From positions 72,774,001-72,838,000 of the forward strand of contig NC_091262.1 in assembly GCF_042477335.2 (NCBI RefSeq): DNA of 64,000 bases. Reading direction: 5' to 3'. The stretch comes from Ovis canadensis (Eukaryota > Chordata > Mammalia > Artiodactyla > Bovidae). A program made the translations under genes and the position numbers. The notes beneath the pieces are model-generated. The model did not search any database. It saw nothing but the letters and a program-made list of their open reading frames with translations, and was not told the origin of the DNA. Below, one piece after another: positions 44,233-55,205 of this stretch (positions are counted from its first letter, which is position 1; the number at the start of each line of letters is the position of its first letter).

Positions 44233-44239
44233 ATAAATA
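44233..44239 (+). promoter_or_regulatory. SERPINA3: TATA-like box of SERPINA3
   Basis: GCAGGATAAATAGGCAG places ATAAATA about 30 bp ahead of the proposed exon 1. SERPINA3 genes are liver and acute-phase expressed in other mammals; no such response element was verified here. Confidence 0.6.
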
Positions 44240-44261
44240 GGCAGCAACACCGGGGAAACTC

Positions 44262-44320
44262 CAGCATCCGGGCAGGCGGCGGCTCTGGATCCACTGCCCA
44301 CATCCCGGTCTCGCAGGCAG
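44262..44320 (+). other. SERPINA3: SERPINA3 non-coding exon 1
   Basis: GCAGGCGGCGGCTCTGGATC, CACTGCCCACATCCCGG and GCAGGCAG/GTAATCC resemble the human SERPINA3 5' UTR as I remember it. The start is estimated from the TATA-like box; the donor is at 44321. Confidence 0.65.
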
Positions 44321-46106
44321 GTAATCCGTGATGCTCCCACACTGGGTGCCAAGGGACCCCTTTCCCAGGGTGGTTCTGGGGTTGGTAGAACCTGAGGCAG
44401 GAGGGAGGCGGGAGGACGTGTGTCTGATGCTGGGAGGGTTCTGAGTCCTCTGAAGACCAGTCCTCTCTCTGGGTCTCAGTTTTCATCCTGCAAAGGGAGG
44501 GACATGCCACCAGGGCTTCAGGAAACATTTCTGCTTTTGAGTCTTTGCGGTTGTGATTCGAGCCAGCTGCGCCCCATCCAGCTGTGCATCCAGCATCAGG
44601 TCAGAGCTCTCCCTAGGGCCCTGAGGTGTGTCTCCTTGCCTGGCACAGGGCGCTGCCCTCAGAGAGCCCTGGAGATGGAATTAGTGCAGTGCATCCCTCT
44701 GGGAAGAGCATGCAGGGTATCCAGGGGGGCTCCACTGTCCAGGGCCAAGTGGACAGGAATTGAGTCTGTCCAGAGCCAGACAGGAACTGAATAGAGCCAG
44801 CCCTCCAAAATGGCCAAATACACAGGAGCTACTTCTCCAAATATAATTTTGGAGGAAAATGTTTAACTCTTTTCTAAAGAAATGAAATGGTTGCATCAGC
44901 CCCAAGTTGGGGCAATTGCTTACCTCTGTGCCCAGGCTTGTTTGGGGCCTTTCCCCTAGCCTCTGGGCAAGACTCAGTTCAGGCTCCTCTCTTCCAATTC
45001 CTCCTCCTCCTCCCCTCTGCACCACACCACCCCAGCAGCCCTCTTTCCTCTAAACCCTGAGATGAGAGGCAGAGGCTGAAGGGAAACAGCCCTCTTTGCT
45101 GAGGTCACCAGTTTGACCTCCGTCTCTCCTGAGGCTTCTGGGCAGTAGCTCTGTCCTCTGACCCCAGGGATCACAGTCTGGCTTATAGAGTCCTAGAGAG
45201 GGTGCCCACTGGAGGTGGTGACACGTCTGGAACTCCTCTTAGGAGCCGAGCACCTTCTTCCTGTATGTCACCTGAGCCGTTCCACGTGTTGGATCAGAGA
45301 GGTGCAGTCATGCTCGTCACCTCACGACACTCACAGGTGGTCCAAACAAAATCCTTGACCAGGTCCCTGAGACTCTGAGCTCACCCTGCTTCTCCCCACC
45401 AGGAGACCTTTCCAGGTTCTTGATGGAAACACTCTCCACCTGTCCACGTAGCAGGGGCTGAGCAGAACGCTCTGCCCTCCTTGTTCTTTACAGCAGCCCT
45501 CCACAGGGCAGCCAGGCTACAGCACGGCTCCCGCTGCCTATGGCAGCCTCTTTCCTAAACCCTCACTGTGACCAGGCACCTCAACGGGAGAGTCTCCCTG
45601 AGGTCACACCCTTGTCCTCAGAGGCGGGGAGAGGTGCTGTGTCCTCTGATCAGTGCAGGACTACTTCCTGGGAGGACAGACAGGGGACAGAGTGGGAGAG
45701 GATCCCTGCTTCCTAGGCCCCTTTGACAGTGTCAGCTCCCGAGAAGAGGGAGATGGGTTCTTGCTGCACAGCACCTCACACCCATCACCAGCTTCCCCAC
45801 CCTGGAGCCAGGCACCCCAGGCTCCTCACCCTCACTCCTCCACTGTTTGCTATGTGACCTTGGAAAAGCCCCTTCCCCTCTCTGTGCCCAGTCTCTCCAC
45901 TGGGGAAAATGGTAACAACCATAGCACTTGATCAAAGGGTGAGAGGGAGCCCAGAGCCTCCTCGTGTGTGTTGGGAGCCCAGGAGGGTGCCTACCCCTGG
46001 GAGGTCCCAGAGCAGCAGGGCTGAGAGAACAGAGAGCAGGGGGGACAGTGGCGGGGGTTGGGACGTCATCTGACACGTGGAGACTGAAAGGAGCTTTGCT
46101 TTTCAG
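44321..46106. other. SERPINA3: SERPINA3 intron 1
   Basis: Contains a possible MIR fragment at 45830-45935 (CTATGTGACCTTGGAAAAGC). It ends TTTGCTTTTCAG at 46095-46106. No other exon is seen. Confidence 0.6.
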
Positions 46107-46108
46107 AC

Positions 46109-46742
46109 ATGAGGGCAGAGACAATGTCCCCCCTCCTGGCTCTGGGGCTCCTGCTGGCTGGGCTCTGCTCCAGGGTCCACTGCCTCCCGGAGAATGTGGT
46201 GGTGAAGGACCAAGACAGAAGGGCACGTGTGGATGACCACACATTAGCCTCAAGCAACACCGACTTCGCCTTCAGCCTCTACAAGCAGTTGGCTTTGAAG
46301 AACCCCAATAAGAATGTCATCTTCTCCCCGCTGAGTGTCTCCATAGCCTTGGCCTTCCTGTCTCTGGGGGCCCGGGGCTCCACCCTGACAGAGATCCTGG
46401 AAGGTCTCAAGTTCAACCTCACAGAGATCCAGGAGACAGAGATCCACCAGGGCTTCCAGCACCTCCTGCAGACGCTCAATCGACCCAGCAACCAGCTGCA
46501 GCTGAGCATGGGCAATGCCATGTTTGTGCAGGAGGGGCTGAAGCTGCTGGACAAGTTCAGGGAAGATGCTCGTGTGCTGTACTCCTCCGAGGCCTTCTCA
46601 ACCAACTTCGGGGATCCTGAAGCTGCCAAGAGTCTAATAAATGACTATGTGAAGAATAAAACCCAGGGGAAAATTGAGGAGCTGTTCAAGGTCCTTACCC
46701 CAGAAACGGTGTTGGTCCTGGTGAACTACATCTACTTTAAAG
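46109..46742 (+). CDS. SERPINA3: SERPINA3 coding exon 1 of 4 (residues 1-211)
   Basis: ATG lies 2 nt after the TTTTCAG acceptor. Encodes the signal peptide, DFAFSLYKQ, the [19 protein letters not shown] helix region and [10 protein letters not shown]. Donor AAAG/GTGGGT, phase 1, the same position as in SERPINA5. Confidence 0.94.
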
Positions 46743-49700
46743 GTGGGTGCCCTGTTTGTCTCAGAAGGAAACACATGTCTAGCTTTGTGTCTTTAGAGCT
46801 ATTCCGATTTCAGCTCAGCCAATTCTGTTGCTGGGCATTATAGAGGAAGATGTCATCAGTGAGGACAGCTTGGGCACTAAGACCCTGTCCTGACCATCAG
46901 TTCAGTCGCTCAGTCGTGTCTGACTGTTCGCGACCCCATGGACTGCAACATGCCAGACTTGCCTGTCCTCACCAACTCCTGGAACTTGCTCAAACTCATG
47001 TCCATCGAGTCGGTGATGCCATCCAACCATCTCATCCTCTGTCATCCCCTTCTCCTCCTGTCTTCAATCTATCCCAGCATCAGGGTGTTTTTCAGTGAAT
47101 CAGTTCTTCTCATCAGGTGGCCACAGTATTGGAGTTTCAGCTTTAGCATCAGTCTTTCCAATGAATATTCAGGGCTGATTTCCTTTAAGATTGACCGGTT
47201 GGATCTCCTTGCAGTCCAAAGGACTCTTAGGAGTTTTCTCCAACATGACAGTTCAAAAGCATCAGTTCTTTGGTGCTCAGCCTTCTTTATAGTCCAACTA
47301 TCACATCCATATGTGACTGCTGGAAAAACCACAGCTTTGACTAGATGGACCTTTGTCAGCAAAGGCATGTCTCTGCTTTTTAATATGCTGTCTAGATTGG
47401 TCATTGCTTTTGTTCCAAAGAGCAAGCATCTTTTAATTTCATGGCTGCAGTCACCATCTGCAGTAATTTGGGAGCCCAAGAAAAGAAAATCTGTCAGTGT
47501 TTCCATTGTTTCCCCATTTATTTGCCATGAAGTGATGGGACTGGATGCCATGATCTTAGTTTTTTGAAAGTTTAGTTTTAAGCTAGAATTTTCACCCTCC
47601 TCTTTTACTTTCATCAAGAGGCTCTTTAGTTTTCTTCACTTTCTGCCATAAGGGTGGTATCATCTGTATATCTGAGATTATTGATATTTCTCCCAGACAT
47701 CTTGATTCCAGCTTGTGCTTCATCCAGCTTGGCATTTTACATGATGTACTCTGCATAGAAGTTAAATAAGCAGGGTGAACAATATACAGCCCTAACATAC
47801 TCCTTTCTCAATTTGGAACCAGTCTGTTGTTCTATGTCCAGTTCTAACTGTTGCTTCTTAATGGGTTTTTGTCTATCTGGAGGGTCTCTAAATGAGAGCT
47901 ATCATTACAGTACACAAGGGCAAGGGAGCCATTAAACTTTTGCCTGAGCCATAGGGAGACTTTTTATTCTCAAAAGTGCCTGGCTGCCTGGAGGAAGGGG
48001 CTTTCCACTCTGGAGTGGCTGGGAACCCCAGCTTCTTTTAACACATGCAGGGAAGGCCACTGCTCCGCAAACTGCGGGGTGGTTGGGTGCCTAAGGGGCA
48101 CCTGCTGGGGGGACATGTTCACCCTGAACTGGAAGCTCCTGGCACAGCCCTGGGTAGCCCTCCTGGATCTGTGTTTTCCTCTGTAAATGAAGCCACAGGT
48201 TCCCAGTTCCCTGGAGACCTGGTAATGATCTGGGCCGGATCTGCTACGTTTCTTCCTGGACTTCTCTGTGCTCTAATCTCCTGCCACCCTGACCTGTCCC
48301 AGGACTCTCTCCTCCCCAGGGGTGCCCACCAGCCCAGCTTCCCCTCTCCTCCCGTCTCCAACCGTGGGAACACAGGCAGGGGTGGAAACAAAGCGGGAAG
48401 CAGGGTGGGTATATCCTCCATGAAGCCCCAGGGCTCCAATCTCCCCAAGAAGCCCGCCCCCGGCACTAAGGTCTCCATCTTCCTTGGGGGACACCCAAGC
48501 CCCCTCCTCTGCCCTCCGGGTCCCCGTGTGGCTCCTGCTCCAGCCGGGCTCACAAGGCTGTGGGGACGTGTGTCCTCCCTACAAAGCCAACGACTAATGC
48601 CTGGTCACTAACATGCCCCCTTGAAGGACCAGGTGGTCCCGTATCTCCCCAGGCCCAGCCTCATCCCCATGTCTCCCTTGCCCTCCACCCTTCTGTCGAC
48701 TTCTCCTGTAGCACAACTTACCAGCTTTGTTTCATATCCTGCTTCCCAATCCTGACCTGCGGGGTTCACCCCCGTCCCCAAAGGCTTACCCAGCTGCCCA
48801 GGTGTATGGTCACACCTAGCAGTTCCGTCCCCAGAGGCACGTGGTGTGAGGGGCTACTGGCATGGGGAGGGTCTTCCCTGCTCAGGGACCAGGGGCGAGG
48901 AGGGAGGGAACACAGCCCTTACACTCACAGACTCTTCACCTGTCCCCCCCGCCTCCAGCCAGGTGGAAGATCCCCTTTGACCCCAAACACACTGAGCAGG
49001 CAGAGTTCCATGTGAGCAAGAACGAGACGGTGCAGGTGCCCATGATGGCCCTTGGCCTGGAAACCCCTTACTTCCGGGATGAGGAGCTGGGCTGCACGCT
49101 GGTGGAGCTCACGTACACCAGCAACGACAGCGCCCTCTTCATCCTCCCTGATGAGGGCAAAATGCAGGACCTGGAAGCCAAGCTGATCCCGGAGACGCTG
49201 ACGAGGTGGCGAAACTCCCTGCAGCCCAGGTGACTATCCCCAGGACCCGGAGCTGTGGGTTCAGCTGCTTTCTCAGTCCTTCCCCCTCTTCCTGGACTCC
49301 TGACCCCCAGCAACAGGGCCTCAGGGATGTGCAGGGCAGGGGAAGGGTGGGAGAGCCCATCCCGCGATGACCTTGCCCTTTGGTGCCTGCCTGGCTTAGT
49401 GCTTAAAACCTTCTGTAAGATGATGACATCTGAGAGGGTGGGAGCTGAAGGTTTGGCTCACATTAACAAGGGCTGAGTCATGAGGACTCAACATGACCCC
49501 CAATATTCATGAGCTTCTCCCCATGACTTCTCCTCTTGAAGGTAGAAGGATCGAATAGAATCAGGTGAGCGCCCAGGTGTGATGGGTTCTGAGGACCATA
49601 TTTGCACTGTCTTTCCATTGTAGTCACTCATTTATTCATTCGCCCAGTCAGCACTGGTTCAATAGGTTAACTGAGGACATACTATGCCTCAGGGACTAAC

Positions 49701-51741
49701 TTAGACCCTGTGGTAGGTCAGCAAATAAAACGCTAAATTCTCTGTCCTCATGGCACTCTCTAATTGTGGAAGACCGACTGGAAATGAATATAAATTCTTT
49801 GTCAGGTTGAGAGGGGACAAATGGGGAGGTGGGGAGAGTAGAGCACAGTAAAAGGGTGAAGAAAATCGTATCCAGAGGTAGTTTGTGACCAGAAACAGGG
49901 CGGCCCTTACGTGAAGTTGCAGTGAGAGACTGGGCCCTCTGGATGTGTTGGGAAAAGCATTTCTGGGCAAGGGAATCACCAGGGCAAAGCCTCTGAGGCA
50001 GGAGCGAGCCTGGCGTGGTTGAGGATTAGTGAGGCCAGAGGAGAGCCGAGGGAGGGAGGGGGGAAGCTGGGCGAGGTCAGGGTCCCCCCGGGGGTGGACT
50101 CAGGTCACTTGGGGCCTTGCAGACTCCTTAACCTCCCCCTGCCCTGGTGCATGCCTGGCATGCTAGACTCCTGCAGAGTGCAATGGATAAGTAACAAAAT
50201 AAGGGGATTTAGCCCGAGGGGTCTAAAAACTGAGAAAAAAAGAGTCCTTATTCCAGGGAGAAGGGGGTTGGTTAAGAGGACTCCTTGGAAGACAGTGCTG
50301 TGAGGTGGGAAAAGGCAAACATCTTTTCAAGCAGGTGTTCAAATTTATTTTCCTTGTTTCCTAGTAAAATACATGAACTCTACCTGCCAAAATTTTCCAT
50401 CAAAAGCAACTATGAGCTGATTGACATCCTCTCCCAGCTGGGCATTAAGAAAATATTCACTGTCGCTGCTGACCTGTCAGGAATCACAGGGACTGGGGAC
50501 CTGGTAGTCACCCAGGTGAGTCTTAAGTTTGGACAATTCATCCTCCTATCAGAGCGCTAAACGTGGAGGCCAGACAGATGGCAGGTCCCCTGGAATTTGT
50601 AAAATGATTGCTTTTCCTGCAACTCAGTCTCCCTCCCTGGGACTCCCCAAGCCCAGGAGAGCTGGGTTACAATCACGGTGACATCAGGTCCCACCTTCCC
50701 TGAGTTATAAAGTGACACAGAAGCCTGTCACTGGGAAGGACCCGGAGTGGAAACAGCAGTGGGCCCCATATCAGGCTCCATCTTTCACTGCCTGTAGAGG
50801 GGAATGATCTCATTTCTGCAGCCCCCAACTTTTCATCTTTAAAAGGAGCATATAGTTCTTGGTTCCTGTTTGGTGCCTAGGGGAGCAGGTAAGAGGTTAT
50901 AGGTTCTAACAAAGTCTGTAAAGCAACCGTGGTGAAATGCACCGAGAGCATGCGAGAACACCCAGTGTCCTGGTGCTGCGATCCTAGCGGCAGGGGAGCC
51001 AGAGGGAGTGGTGGGGTGGGGGGTGGCTGGGCAGCCCTGCAGGCTCCCCCTGCACCCACCTGCCATAGGACCTGGTAGAGGAGACACAGGCGCTATGGGG
51101 CTCCGTGGTCCAGGGGTGGGAAGCCAATCCTAGGCAAGGGAGCTGAGGGCTCAGGGACACGTCAGCTGGGGCAGGAGAGGAGCAGAAAGCAGTGCTCACC
51201 CATCAGTTGCTTCAACATGGAGGGACTGTGGACAGTTGCCTGCAAGAAAAATGCCTTGACCTGGCCCCTCCCCATATACTAAGGGGAATTCGGAGGCGGC
51301 ACAGTCTCTGGGTTAGGAGAGTGAGTCCGTTCTCTTCCTGTCTGATGCTGGGCATATCATTCACAGATTTTGCCTTCAGTTTGCACGTCTGTGTATCACA
51401 ACTATGGAAACAGTGGGCTGTTTGTTGGGAGGAGAGCAGAGTGACTGACAAGCAGCAGTGCGGTGGATGTCAGCCCCCTTAGAGGCGCTAGGTGACTGCT
51501 CACCTCCGCCCACCCCGTCTCCGGGGGTACTGCTCTGGTGTCCCCACAGGTGGTCCACGGTGCTGCGCTGGATGTGGACGAGGAGGGCACGGAAGGAGCT
51601 GCTGCTACAGGAATCAGCATTGAAAGAACAGTCTTGAGAACCACTGTGCATTTCAACAGGCCCTTCCTGATTGCTATAGTTCTCAAAGACACCCAGAGCA
51701 TCATCTTTTTGGGGAAAGTCACCAACCCCAGTCAAGCCTAG
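46109..51741 (+). CDS. SERPINA3: SERPINA3-family serpin (antichymotrypsin/endopin type), four coding exons
   Basis: Secreted clade A inhibitory serpin. Coding exons 46109-46742, 48959-49229, 50365-50515 and 51550-51741 join to 415 residues, normal for the family. It begins with signal peptide [20 protein letters not shown], cut probably after VHC (about residue 25). Core motifs are [51 protein letters not shown] and YFRDEELGC. Hinge [13 protein letters not shown] (363-375) and loop IERTVLR put Arg378-Thr379 at the likely scissile bond, unlike the Leu of human antichymotrypsin. N-glycosylation sequons include NLT, NKT, NET and NDS. Cattle carry several SERPINA3 paralogs (endopins); I cannot say which number this is. 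A second Met at residue 6 could also start translation. All splice sites are GT-AG, and an antisense BovB sits in intron 2. Confidence 0.93.
46893..47880 (-). mobile_element. BovB LINE fragment in SERPINA3 intron 2
   Basis: Antisense to the host gene. The reverse complement encodes [33 protein letters not shown] and [20 protein letters not shown]. The reverse-transcriptase box reads YTDD (47659-47670, minus strand). About 1 kb of the 3' part is present, 5'-truncated. Confidence 0.92.
47881..48958. other. SERPINA3: SERPINA3 intron 2, 3' part
   Basis: C-rich sequence giving long chance open frames on both strands (for example 48045-48611). It ends in the pyrimidine tract TCTTCACCTGTCCCCCCCGC before exon 48959. 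Confidence 0.6.
48959..49229 (+). CDS. SERPINA3: SERPINA3 coding exon 2 of 4 (residues 212-302)
   Basis: Acceptor CGCCTCCAG. Encodes [38 protein letters not shown] and [18 protein letters not shown]. Donor CCCAG/GTGACT. 271 nt. Confidence 0.94.
49615..50035. mobile_element. L2 LINE remnant in SERPINA3 intron 3
   Basis: CACTCATTTATTCATTCGCC, CATGGCACTCTCTAATTGTG, AGCCTCTGAGGCAGGAGCGA follow the L2 3' region. Confidence 0.5.
50365..50515 (+). CDS. SERPINA3: SERPINA3 coding exon 3 of 4 (residues 302-352)
   Basis: Acceptor GTTTCCTAG. Encodes [48 protein letters not shown]. Donor CAG/GTGAGT, phase 0. Confidence 0.94.
50516..51549. other. SERPINA3: SERPINA3 intron 4
   Basis: No repeat recognised with confidence. 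Ends CTGGTGTCCCCACAG before the last exon. Confidence 0.6.
51550..51741 (+). CDS. SERPINA3: SERPINA3 coding exon 4 of 4 (reactive loop, residues 353-415)
   Basis: Acceptor GTCCCCACAG. Encodes [19 protein letters not shown], loop [14 protein letters not shown], then [19 protein letters not shown] and the C-terminal [11 protein letters not shown] with TAG at 51739-51741. Small residues in the hinge argue for an active inhibitor. Confidence 0.94.
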   Translation: MVHGAALDVDEEGTEGAAATGISIERTVLRTTVHFNRPFLIAIVLKDTQSIIFLGKVTNPSQA

Positions 51742-51945
51742 AGCTCCGCTCTGAGCTGTAGGTGCCCTCCCTGAGGAGCAGGGTGCCCAGGTCCCTGGGT
51801 GCAGCCTGGCCCCTGGGCACTGAGGGTCCACCCTGCCTGTCCCCACCTGCTCGCCCCTGGGGAGGTGACAGTGACGATGCTGGGGCTCCATAAGCACAGG
51901 GACTCTGTGTCCAGGTCACAGGGAGACTCTGAAACCTCTGACAGC

Positions 51946-51951
51946 AATAAA
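51946..51951 (+). terminator. SERPINA3: SERPINA3 poly(A) signal AATAAA
   Basis: CAGCAATAAAGCACC lies 205 bp after the stop codon, a normal 3' UTR length for this family. Confidence 0.85.
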
Positions 51952-52639
51952 GCACCTTCCTTGGACTTGCCTCTTTCCTGTGTGTCTCCACCCTGCTGCT
52001 GCCTGAGCTCTGAGGCCACCCCCACCCCTGACTTACCACATCTGCTCAGCCCACCCCAGACTCTGAGCCCCTCCCTCTGCCCCAGCCTCACCAGCCATCA
52101 CAGGAGCAGGCTTCACAGCTGTGACCAAGCCTGCTGGACCACAGGTCCAGGACTGAAAGGGGCCCTGCTGCCTGATGCCCACTTTCAGGGGCTCTGATCC
52201 CAGGGCCACATTCACCTCTCCCTCCCCAGGGCCCACAATGTGCCCTTTTCTGGCACAGCCCCTGGACCCTGCCATTCTGCAGCTGAGCTGGGCCTTCCTC
52301 CCCCAGAACCTCCCCTCTGCCTTTCAGCAGCAAACCTGGGAGAGACTAACTGCTTCCCGGATCCCAGCTGAGCTCCTCCACCTCCTGACCAGTTCCTCCT
52401 CCTCCCCTGACAGACGATCCCCATCAGCAGGCAGAAGAGGTGTCCTAGGAGGGAAAGAGCATCAAACACACACCTGTGATAAGAGCGACAACCCAGCCCT
52501 GCCTCCTACTGATGTATGGAGGGCTGTGTGGTCTCCAGGGAGGACAGCTCCAAGCGGTATTGATGGCGTCACCTACAGCTGAAGGGTCGAGATCTCTCTT
52601 TAAGGTAGCCTGCTAACACTTCTACCTAGAATAACCCAT
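51952..52639. other. Flank downstream of SERPINA3, no gene seen
   Basis: C-rich, with many short open frames on both strands; no recognised repeat or exon. Confidence 0.4.
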
Positions 52640-52775
52640 TTTTAGTCCTCATGATGATCATAGGAGTCACATCCTGTTACTCATCCTATTTTACAGATAG
52701 GGAAACTGAGGAACAGAGAGCCTCTGTAATTGCCCTCAAGTTCACACAGCTACTGATTATGGCTGGCAGAATGTT
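52640..52775 (-). mobile_element. MIR SINE
   Basis: TCCTATTTTACAGATAGGGA, AACTGAGGAACAGAGAGCCT, TTCACACAGCTACTGATTAT: MIR core order. Confidence 0.75.
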
Positions 52776-52854
52776 ATCCCAGACTCCTCGATCAGAATAC
52801 CCTGAGCTGCAGAGCCATTATGCCCTATAAATGTTTCCACAGTGATGGTCCTCT

Positions 52855-53284
52855 AGGAACTTCAGATCTGATGGGCAGGATGTATGAGGAAGCAAGGCTC
52901 TGGAAACTGAGAGCAGAGGGCCAGACTTAGTTCGGGAGGTCACGAAAGGCTTCCTGGAGGAGGTGATTTCTGTGATATCATCAGAGGGAGAATAAGAATG
53001 TCATGGTGTGAAGAGAGAGGAGAATGTTCTGAGCAGGAGAGAGGGTGACATTTTCAAGAAGCTGAAAAATGTGGGCAGATCTGAAGTAGGAAATGAAAGG
53101 CTTACACAGACGGTGGGGCCATGACGGAGCCCCTGGACCTCAAGTGGCCTGGCAATCAGTAGGGATTCTGGAAAGATTCTGTAGAGACCTAGGCAGCTTT
53201 ATGAGCAGATGTGCATGGTAGAGAAATGACTCTGGCTGCTATGTAGAGATGTGATTCAGGATCCAGGTCAGGGATACAGGCTGG
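52855..53284 (+). mobile_element. L2-like LINE remnant
   Basis: AGGCTTCCTGGAGGAGGTGA, AGCAGGAGAGAGGGTGACAT, ATGACTCTGGCTGCTATGTA resemble an old L2 3' region. Confidence 0.45.
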
Positions 53285-54090
53285 CTACTGCCGACTTAAA
53301 AAAGAGTCCCAACCTAAAAGTTGAGAGTTATGTTTTATTTGGTGGAAATTTTTAGGCCTTTGAACCTGAGAAACAGCATCTCAAGTAACCCTGAGAAAAC
53401 TGTTCCCAGAAGGTAGGGAGAGAAGTCAAGTTGTATAGGAGTCTGCAACAAAGGGCAGGTCGTCTGAACATCAAAAGTATTTTTGTGAATTAAAGAAAAC
53501 CAGATATCCCAAGTTAAGGAATCTAGAGCTTTTCTGTGTATGGGAAGATGTGGGAGTCTGGGCTCCCTGCAATCACCCCTTTCTCGTGCATCTCAGCTAT
53601 CTGGGGCCAGTGTCCTGCATTTTTCACATCCAGAGTTCCTCAACGCTCACTGTAGGGAGTGGCTGCAGCCTGAATGCTGTGAGAGGGAGCAGGTATTCTC
53701 CTTCCCTAGTGCCCTTGCCGCTGCTGCTGTTAAGTCGCTTCAGTCGTGTCCGACTCTGTGTGACCCCATAGACGGCAGCCCACTAGGCTCCTCTGTCCCT
53801 GGGATTCTCCAGGCAAGAACATTGGAGTGGGTTGCCATTTCCTTCTCCAGTGCATGAAAGTGAACTCGCTCAGTCGTGTCTGACCCTTAGCGACCCCATG
53901 GACTGCAGCCTACCAGGCTCCTCCATCCATGGGATTTTCCAGGCAAGAGTACTGGAGTGGGTTGCCATTGACTCAGGAATTCTCTCTTGGAGGACCAGAA
54001 TTCCTGATGACTGTGACATCCTTGTTTACTGATATGGCAGGAAATACTCCACTTCTCAGTATTCAACAAGTTATGGCAGGAACTGGGGCC
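53285..54090 (+). mobile_element. Ruminant LTR-type fossil, copy 1 of an inverted pair
   Basis: AAAGTTGAGAGTTATGTTTT, AAGAAAACCAGATATCCCAA and TTGTTTACTGATATGGCAGG recur in reverse complement at 61390-61985. A dimeric Bov-tA is inserted (53722-53970). Looks like a solo bovine-type ERV LTR; broken, non-coding, family unresolved. Confidence 0.55.
53722..53970 (-). mobile_element. Dimeric Bov-tA-type SINE inside the LTR fossil
   Basis: Two reverse monomers in tandem: GTTAAGTCGCTTCAGTCGTG to CCATTTCCTTCTCCAGTGCA, then GTGAACTCGCTCAGTCGTGT to GGAGTGGGTTGCCATTG. No tRNA head. Confidence 0.88.
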
Positions 54091-54884
54091 AAAACGGGTC
54101 CAGGCTTGAGCGGGAGAATGGGAAGATTGGAAGCCTGTGAAGAGAGCATTAAACGACTGTGGGTGGATGTGAGTAGAAGAAGGAAAAACAACCCACATTC
54201 AGTTTGGCTCCTGGGTGATGACAAAGCAACTGCCAAGGAAGGACCCCCCAGCAGGAAGAGCAGGCTGTGGGGGAGGGGACACCTCTGGGTTAGAACCCCA
54301 GGTGTGTGGTTCCTGGGAGGCAACCAAGGGACCTGCTCAGGGAGGTGTTCTGGAGAGAATCAGGCTGGAGAGAAGCATGAGGATTCGTGCCCCCACGATG
54401 GGGGGTGGGTGGTGATGGGAAGAGGCCCCCTAAGCTGGGTACCATAGGACGTGAAGAGGAGGAACCCTGAAAGGGCACAGCACCAAGGAGAGCGTGCATT
54501 GGAGAAAAGCTGTCACTCCAGGACCACCAGAGAGGTACTCAGGGGACGAGAGGGGCCTTAGGGGTAAGGGAAGGATGAGTGGTCCATGGGATGCAGTGAT
54601 CTAAAGCCACAGGGGGCCGGGCACAGGCAGGGCCAGCCTAGTGAGAGAAGCCCTGCCCTGGCTGGAGGGGGAAAGAGGTGGAAGTAAAGGGGGGCAGATG
54701 ACCTTTCTAGAGTTTAGTCTTCAGGTTGGCAAGTGTTAGCCTGGAGTTGGCTTCTGTGCTTTAAAGATGCTGGGCCCATTTTTATGACCTCAGAAAAGAT
54801 TCAGGAGGTGGGGTGACCAGCACCAGGGCTGCAGTGTGGCACAGTCCTAAGGGGAAGTTAATAGTGGTGACTTCTTGTTGTTCA
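54091..54884. other. Intergenic, no gene seen
   Basis: G-rich sequence with overlapping open frames and no recognised domain or repeat. Confidence 0.4.
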
Positions 54885-55110
54885 GTCACTAAGTTGTGTC
54901 CAACTCTTTGTGACCCCATGGACTGCAACCAGGCTCCTCTGTCCTCCACTGTCTCCTGGAGTTTACTCAAATTCATGTCCATTGAGTCAGTGAGGCTATC
55001 TAACCATCTCATTCTCTGCCATGCCCTTCTCCTTTTGCCTTCAATCTTTTCCAGAATCAGGGTCTTTTCTAATGAGTCAGCTCTTCACATCACATGGGCC
55101 AAAGTACCTG
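54885..55110 (-). mobile_element. BovB LINE 3' fragment
   Basis: TTGTTGTTCAGTCACTAAGT, GTGACCCCATGGACTGCAAC, CTTCAATCTTTTCCAGAATC: reverse 3' end; the complement encodes MRWLDSLTDSMDMNLSKLQE. Confidence 0.87.
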
Positions 55111-55124
55111 GTCTGTCCCTTATT

Positions 55125-55205
55125 ACCTGTGTGACCCTGGGGGGCAAGGCCCCTCACCACCCTAAGCTTCTGTCTCCTTGCTTGTAAAATGGAGGTGAAT
55201 ACTGT
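55125..55205 (-). mobile_element. MIR SINE fragment
   Basis: TTATTACCTGTGTGACCCTG, then TGCTTGTAAAATGGAGGTGA. Confidence 0.6.

Noticed and set aside
45732-46253. 173-codon open frame on the minus strand
   Set aside because: It is the antisense shadow of SERPINA3 exon 2 and its GC-rich upstream sequence.
47069-47617. 182-codon minus-strand frame with reverse-transcriptase-like text
   Set aside because: Not a host gene; it is part of the BovB LINE and is listed as such.
48045-48611. 188-codon open frame inside SERPINA3 intron 2
   Set aside because: C-rich intronic composition with equally long frames on the opposite strand; no domain.
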